Positions 5,950 to 8,504 of a stretch of 8,504 bases of DNA are shown here, piece by piece (the stretch's first letter is position 1; every line of letters starts with the position of its first letter). The position numbers and the translations under genes are program-made. The stretch is from an uncultured Leucobacter sp. (lineage in GTDB: Bacteria > Actinomycetota > Actinomycetes > Actinomycetales > Microbacteriaceae): NCBI GenBank assembly GCA_937967375.1, contig CALCJF010000114.1, positions 1-8,504 of the forward strand, read 5' to 3'. The notes beneath the pieces are model-generated. The model searched no databases. It was not told where the DNA came from and was given only the letters and a program-made list of their open reading frames with translations.

Positions 5950-7860
5950 TTACTTGGCCAGCTGCTGCTTCAGCTTCGCTGCGGCGCGGTTGCGCGTCGT
6001 TGCATCGAGGTGCACCTTGCGAATGCGAACGACCTCGGGGGTCACCTCGACGCACTCGTCTTCGCGAGCGAACTCGAGCGACTCTTCGAGCGTGAGCACG
6101 CGGGGAGGCGTCATCGATTCGAAGCTGTCAGCGGTCGACGAACGCATGTTCGTGAGCTTCTTCTCCTTGGTGATGTTCACATCCATGTCTTCGCTGCGCG
6201 AGTTCTCGCCGATGACCATGCCCTCGTAGACCTCTTGCGTGGGCTGCACGAAGAAGCTCATGCGCTCCTGCAGGGCGATCATCGCGAACGGCGTCACGAC
6301 ACCCGAGCGGTCAGCCACGATCGAACCGTTGTTGCGAGTAACGATGGGGCCAGCCCACTCGCCGTAGCCGTGCGAAATCGCGTTGGCGATACCGGTGCCA
6401 CGGGTTTCGGTCATGAACTCGCTGCGGAAGCCGATGAGGCCACGCGACGGAACGACGAACTCCATGCGCACCCAGCCGGTGCCATTGTTCACCATGTTTT
6501 CCATGCGGCCCTTGCGAGCCGCGAGCAGCTGCGTGATCGCGCCGAGGTGCTCTTCGGGCGTATCGATGGTGAGGTGCTCGAAAGGCTCGTGCACCTTGCC
6601 GTCGACCTGCTTGGTGACCACCTGGGGCTTGCCGACGGTGAGCTCGAAGCCCTCGCGGCGCATGTTCTCGACGAGAATCGCAAGCGCGAGTTCGCCGCGG
6701 CCCTGCACCTCCCACGCATCGGGGCGGTCGGTGTCAACCACGCGCAGCGACACGTTACCGATGAGCTCTCGGTCGAGGCGATCCTTGATCATACGGGCGG
6801 TGAGCTTGTGGCCCTTGACCTTGCCGACGAGCGGCGAGGTGTTCGCACCAATGGTCATCGAGATCGCCGGCTCGTCGACCGTGATGGTCGGCAGCGGGCG
6901 CACGTCTTCTGCGTCGGCAATGGTCTCACCGATGGTGATGTCTTCGATACCCGCGATAGCAACGATGTCGCCGGGGCCAGCCTGCTCGGCCGGGTAGCGG
7001 GTGAGCGCCTTGGTCAGCATCAGCTCGGTGATGCGGACGTTCGCGACGCTGCCGTCGTGCTTGACCCAGGCCACGTTCTGGCCCTTCTTGATCCAACCGT
7101 TGTGCACGCGAAGCAGCGCGATACGACCGAGGAACGGCGACGAGTCGAGGTTGGTGACGTGCGCCTGCAGCGGGTGCTCATCATCGAAGCTCGGAGCGGG
7201 CACGCGCTCGAGAATGGTCTCGAAGAGCGGCTCGAGGTCGGCGTTGTCGGGCAGCGTTCCGTCAGCGGGGCGGGTGTGGCTTGCGGCACCAGCGCGGCCC
7301 GAGAGGTAGACGGTCGGCACGTCGAGCACTGCGTCGACGTCGATGTCCGGGTGATCCTCGGAGAGATCGCTCGCGAGACCGAGCAGCAGATCTTGCGCCT
7401 CACCCTCGACCTCTTCGATGCGAGCGTCGGGGCGGTCGGTCTTGTTGACCGCGAGGATCACGGGCAGATGCGCCTCGAGCGCCTTGCGCAGCACGAAGCG
7501 GGTCTGCGGCAGCGGGCCCTCGCTCGCGTCAACGAGCAGCACGACGCCGTCGACCATCGAAAGTGCGCGCTCAACCTCGCCACCGAAGTCGGCGTGACCC
7601 GGAGTATCGACCACGTTGATGACGATAGGGCCATTCTTCGCGTGCGCACCCTCGTAGGTGATGGCGGTGTTCTTCGCGAGAATCGTGATGCCCTTTTCGC
7701 GCTCGAGGTCGTTCGAGTCCATCACGCGATCATCGACGTCAGCGTGTGCATCAAAGCTGTTGGTCTGACGCAGCATGGCGTCGACGAGAGTGGTCTTGCC
7801 GTGGTCGACGTGTGCGACGATGGCGACATTGCGGAGGTCTTCGCGTGTGGCGAGAGCCAT
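5950..7860 (-). CDS. typA: Ribosome-associated translational GTPase TypA/BipA
   Basis: A 636-residue cytoplasmic GTPase of the EF-G/LepA class that binds the ribosome and helps in stress or low-temperature growth and large-subunit assembly. The G-domain motifs are all present: G1 AHVDHGKTT (16-24), G2 EKGITI (55-60), G3 DTPGH (85-89), G4 NKTD (139-142) and G5 SGRAG (187-191). They are followed by the beta-barrel domain, the EF-G-like domains (GRGELALAILVENMRREGFE) and the TypA-specific C-terminal domain, including KEKKLTNMRSS. Length matches the family. The start is ATG at 7860 (MALATREDLRNVAI), with AGGAA about 9 nt upstream. The frame stays open to 8022, but those residues look unlike the family and run past the promoter into the arsR operator. 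Transcribed alone, divergent from arsR, with a hairpin terminator. Confidence 0.98.
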   Translation of the reverse strand: MALATREDLRNVAIVAHVDHGKTTLVDAMLRQTNSFDAHADVDDRVMDSNDLEREKGITILAKNTAITYEGAHAKNGPIVINVVDTPGHADFGGEVERALSMVDGVVLLVDASEGPLPQTRFVLRKALEAHLPVILAVNKTDRPDARIEEVEGEAQDLLLGLASDLSEDHPDIDVDAVLDVPTVYLSGRAGAASHTRPADGTLPDNADLEPLFETILERVPAPSFDDEHPLQAHVTNLDSSPFLGRIALLRVHNGWIKKGQNVAWVKHDGSVANVRITELMLTKALTRYPAEQAGPGDIVAIAGIEDITIGETIADAEDVRPLPTITVDEPAISMTIGANTSPLVGKVKGHKLTARMIKDRLDRELIGNVSLRVVDTDRPDAWEVQGRGELALAILVENMRREGFELTVGKPQVVTKQVDGKVHEPFEHLTIDTPEEHLGAITQLLAARKGRMENMVNNGTGWVRMEFVVPSRGLIGFRSEFMTETRGTGIANAISHGYGEWAGPIVTRNNGSIVADRSGVVTPFAMIALQERMSFFVQPTQEVYEGMVIGENSRSEDMDVNITKEKKLTNMRSSTADSFESMTPPRVLTLEESLEFAREDECVEVTPEVVRIRKVHLDATTRNRAAAKLKQQLAK

Positions 7861-7891
7861 AAAGGTGGTTCCTAACGAACTTGAAAACAGC

Positions 7892-7928
7892 GAACGTTCT
7901 ATTCTACATGCCCAAAAATGAACGTTTT
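7892..7928. repeat. Paired GAACGTT repeats flanking the typA -10
   Basis: GAACGTTC (7892-7899), an 8-bp palindrome, and GAACGTTTT (7920-7928) share GAACGTT. They lie 28 bp apart on either side of the proposed typA -10 at 7901-7906. A third related AACGAAC occurs at 7874-7880. They could be binding sites for a regulator of typA. They lack the 4-bp centre of the actinobacterial LexA box GAACNNNNGTTC, so LexA is not supported. Confidence 0.3.
7901..7906 (-). promoter_or_regulatory. Candidate -10 element of typA
   Basis: TAGAAT on the minus strand is one base from TATAAT. It would start transcription near 7894, giving a leader of about 33 nt that contains the AGGAA ribosome site before the ATG at 7860. 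No clear -35 is seen at the usual distance. Confidence 0.5.
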
Positions 7929-7975
7929 CCTGCGGCAGCATTACCGGCGCGTCACTTTCGCGGCGAATCTCATGG

Positions 7976-8004
7976 TTGACGGGCCGAGATCCTTGTTTTA
8001 ATAT
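7976..8004 (+). promoter_or_regulatory. Strong vegetative-type promoter of arsR
   Basis: TTGACG (7976-7981), a 17-bp spacer and TAATAT (7999-8004) make the best match to a housekeeping sigma factor promoter in the window. Initiation near 8011-8013 would give a transcript with almost no leader before the ATG at 8013, where no Shine-Dalgarno is present. The -10 is overlapped by the palindrome at 8001-8024. Confidence 0.7.
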
Positions 8005-8024
8005 GAAACCAAATGGTTGCATAT
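8001..8024. promoter_or_regulatory. 24-bp palindromic operator over the arsR start
   Basis: ATATG (8001-8005) mirrors CATAT (8020-8024), and AACCA (8007-8011) mirrors TGGTT (8014-8018). Ten of the twelve base pairs around the centre at 8012/8013 are symmetric. It covers the end of the -10, the predicted transcription start and the first four codons of arsR. The symmetry is seen directly; autoregulation by ArsR is inferred, since ArsR-type repressors normally bind such sites over their own promoters. Confidence 0.75.
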
Positions 8025-8363
8025 ACTCTCTCAGACGACGAAGTCGATCGCATCTTCAAGGCCCTCGCTGACCGCACGAGGCGCGACATCGTGCGCCGAA
8101 CGCTGATCGCCGAGGCTTCGATCTCAGAGCTCGCTAAAGACTACGAGATGTCTTTCGCCGCCGTGCAGAAGCACGTAGCGGTGCTCGAAGCCGCCGACCT
8201 CGTCGCCCGCACGCCGAGAGGAAGGGAGCGCATCATTCTCGGAAACCCAGAAGCCATTCGTCGCGCACAGCAATTGCTCGGCCAGTACGAAACGATCTGG
8301 CGAGGCCGCATCGACCGCCTCGATGCACTGCTCGCAGAAGACCCGCCCACACCGGGCAACTGA
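8013..8363 (+). CDS. ArsR-family winged-helix repressor without cysteines
   Basis: A 116-residue cytoplasmic DNA-binding protein. IFKALADRTRRDIVRR (14-29) is the hallmark first helix region of ArsR proteins, and ISELAKDYEMSFAAVQKHVA (38-57) is the helix-turn-helix, with VQKHVAVLEAADLV leading into the wing (VARTPRGRERII, 64-75). There is no cysteine anywhere and no ELCVCDL-type metal site, so metal or arsenic sensing is unlikely. ArsR proteins of this type are commonly paired with SRPBCC genes, as here (26-bp gap). The start is ATG at 8013, fixed by the promoter and the overlapping palindrome. Probably represses its own operon; the signal is unknown. Confidence 0.93.
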   Translation: MVAYTLSDDEVDRIFKALADRTRRDIVRRTLIAEASISELAKDYEMSFAAVQKHVAVLEAADLVARTPRGRERIILGNPEAIRRAQQLLGQYETIWRGRIDRLDALLAEDPPTPGN

Positions 8364-8389
8364 ACCACCGCCACAAGAAAGGCCGAATC

Positions 8390-8504
8390 ATGCCAATCAC
8401 CTCAGTAGACACCGACCCGCAGGCGCTGACGCTCACCGTCGTCGCTGACTTCACCGCCCCGGTGCGCAGGCTCTGGGACGCCTACCTCGACCCCCGCCAA
8501 CTCG
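8390..8504 (+). CDS. SRPBCC-domain (AHSA1-like) protein, first 38 residues
   Basis: Only the start is in the window. It begins MPITSVDTDPQALTLTVVAD and continues FTAPVRRLWDAYLDPRQL, the pattern of a beta strand, a short helix and the W-x-A-(Y/F)-x-(D/N)-P-x-x-L segment at the start of AHSA1-type SRPBCC domains, which form a hydrophobic ligand-binding cavity. AAAGG (8378-8382) with a 7-nt spacer is a good ribosome site. It follows arsR by 26 bp on the same strand and is almost certainly co-transcribed. Members are usually about 150-300 residues; the ligand or activity cannot be inferred. Confidence 0.82.
   Translation, partial: MPITSVDTDPQALTLTVVADFTAPVRRLWDAYLDPRQL

Noticed and set aside
5917..7875. 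A 652-codon open frame on the plus strand covering all of typA
   Set aside because: It is the antisense of typA in high-GC DNA, where stops are rare. The product is Arg-, His- and Val-rich with no domain, and typA shows all five GTPase motifs.
7861..8022. A 54-residue N-terminal extension of typA
   Set aside because: The frame is open, but the residues lie upstream of the predicted -10 and inside the arsR promoter and operator. MALATREDLRNVAI is the normal TypA beginning.

Overview
This is a chromosomal stretch of a high-GC Gram-positive bacterium. The protein sequences (argH, argF, TypA, a WHG-type TetR, a stand-alone maltokinase-cap protein, an ArsR-SRPBCC pair) and the GC-rich codon use point to an actinobacterium, most likely a member of the Microbacteriaceae. 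The family assignment is inference from resemblance, not from a search.

Layout. Positions 1-591 (minus) hold the N-terminal part of argH, cut off by the window edge. Positions 764-2507 hold a divergent pair: a TetR-family repressor (minus) and an atypical NAD(P)-binding epimerase-like protein (plus). Two near-identical palindromic operator candidates lie between them. Positions 2479-3402 (minus) are argF, whose 3' end overlaps the epimerase gene tail to tail by 29 bp. Positions 3543-5204 (plus) encode a YtcJ-like metal-dependent amidohydrolase. Positions 5232-5870 (minus) encode a protein resembling only the N-terminal cap of maltokinase. Positions 5950-7860 (minus) are typA/bipA. Positions 8013-8363 (plus) encode a cysteine-free ArsR-family repressor, followed at 8390 by the start of an SRPBCC (AHSA1-like) gene that runs off the window.

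How the genes relate. argF and argH catalyse consecutive parts of arginine synthesis (ornithine to citrulline, and argininosuccinate to arginine), but here the regulator/epimerase pair separates them and each arg gene appears to have its own promoter. The tetR/epimerase pair and the arsR/SRPBCC pair look like small self-contained units, each with palindromes placed for autoregulation. The amidohydrolase, the cap protein and typA are probably independent transcription units.

The most interesting pattern is in the transcription starts. Four minus-strand genes (argH, tetR, argF, cap protein) have a TANNNT hexamer exactly 6 nt before an ATG or GTG, and arsR has one 8 nt before its ATG. None of argH, tetR, argF or arsR has a clear Shine-Dalgarno site. 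This is the layout of leaderless transcripts. The epimerase, amidohydrolase, typA and SRPBCC genes instead have a purine-rich ribosome site. No rRNA, tRNA, CRISPR array, insertion sequence or phage gene was seen, and no wholly new system is evident; the novelty is mainly regulatory.
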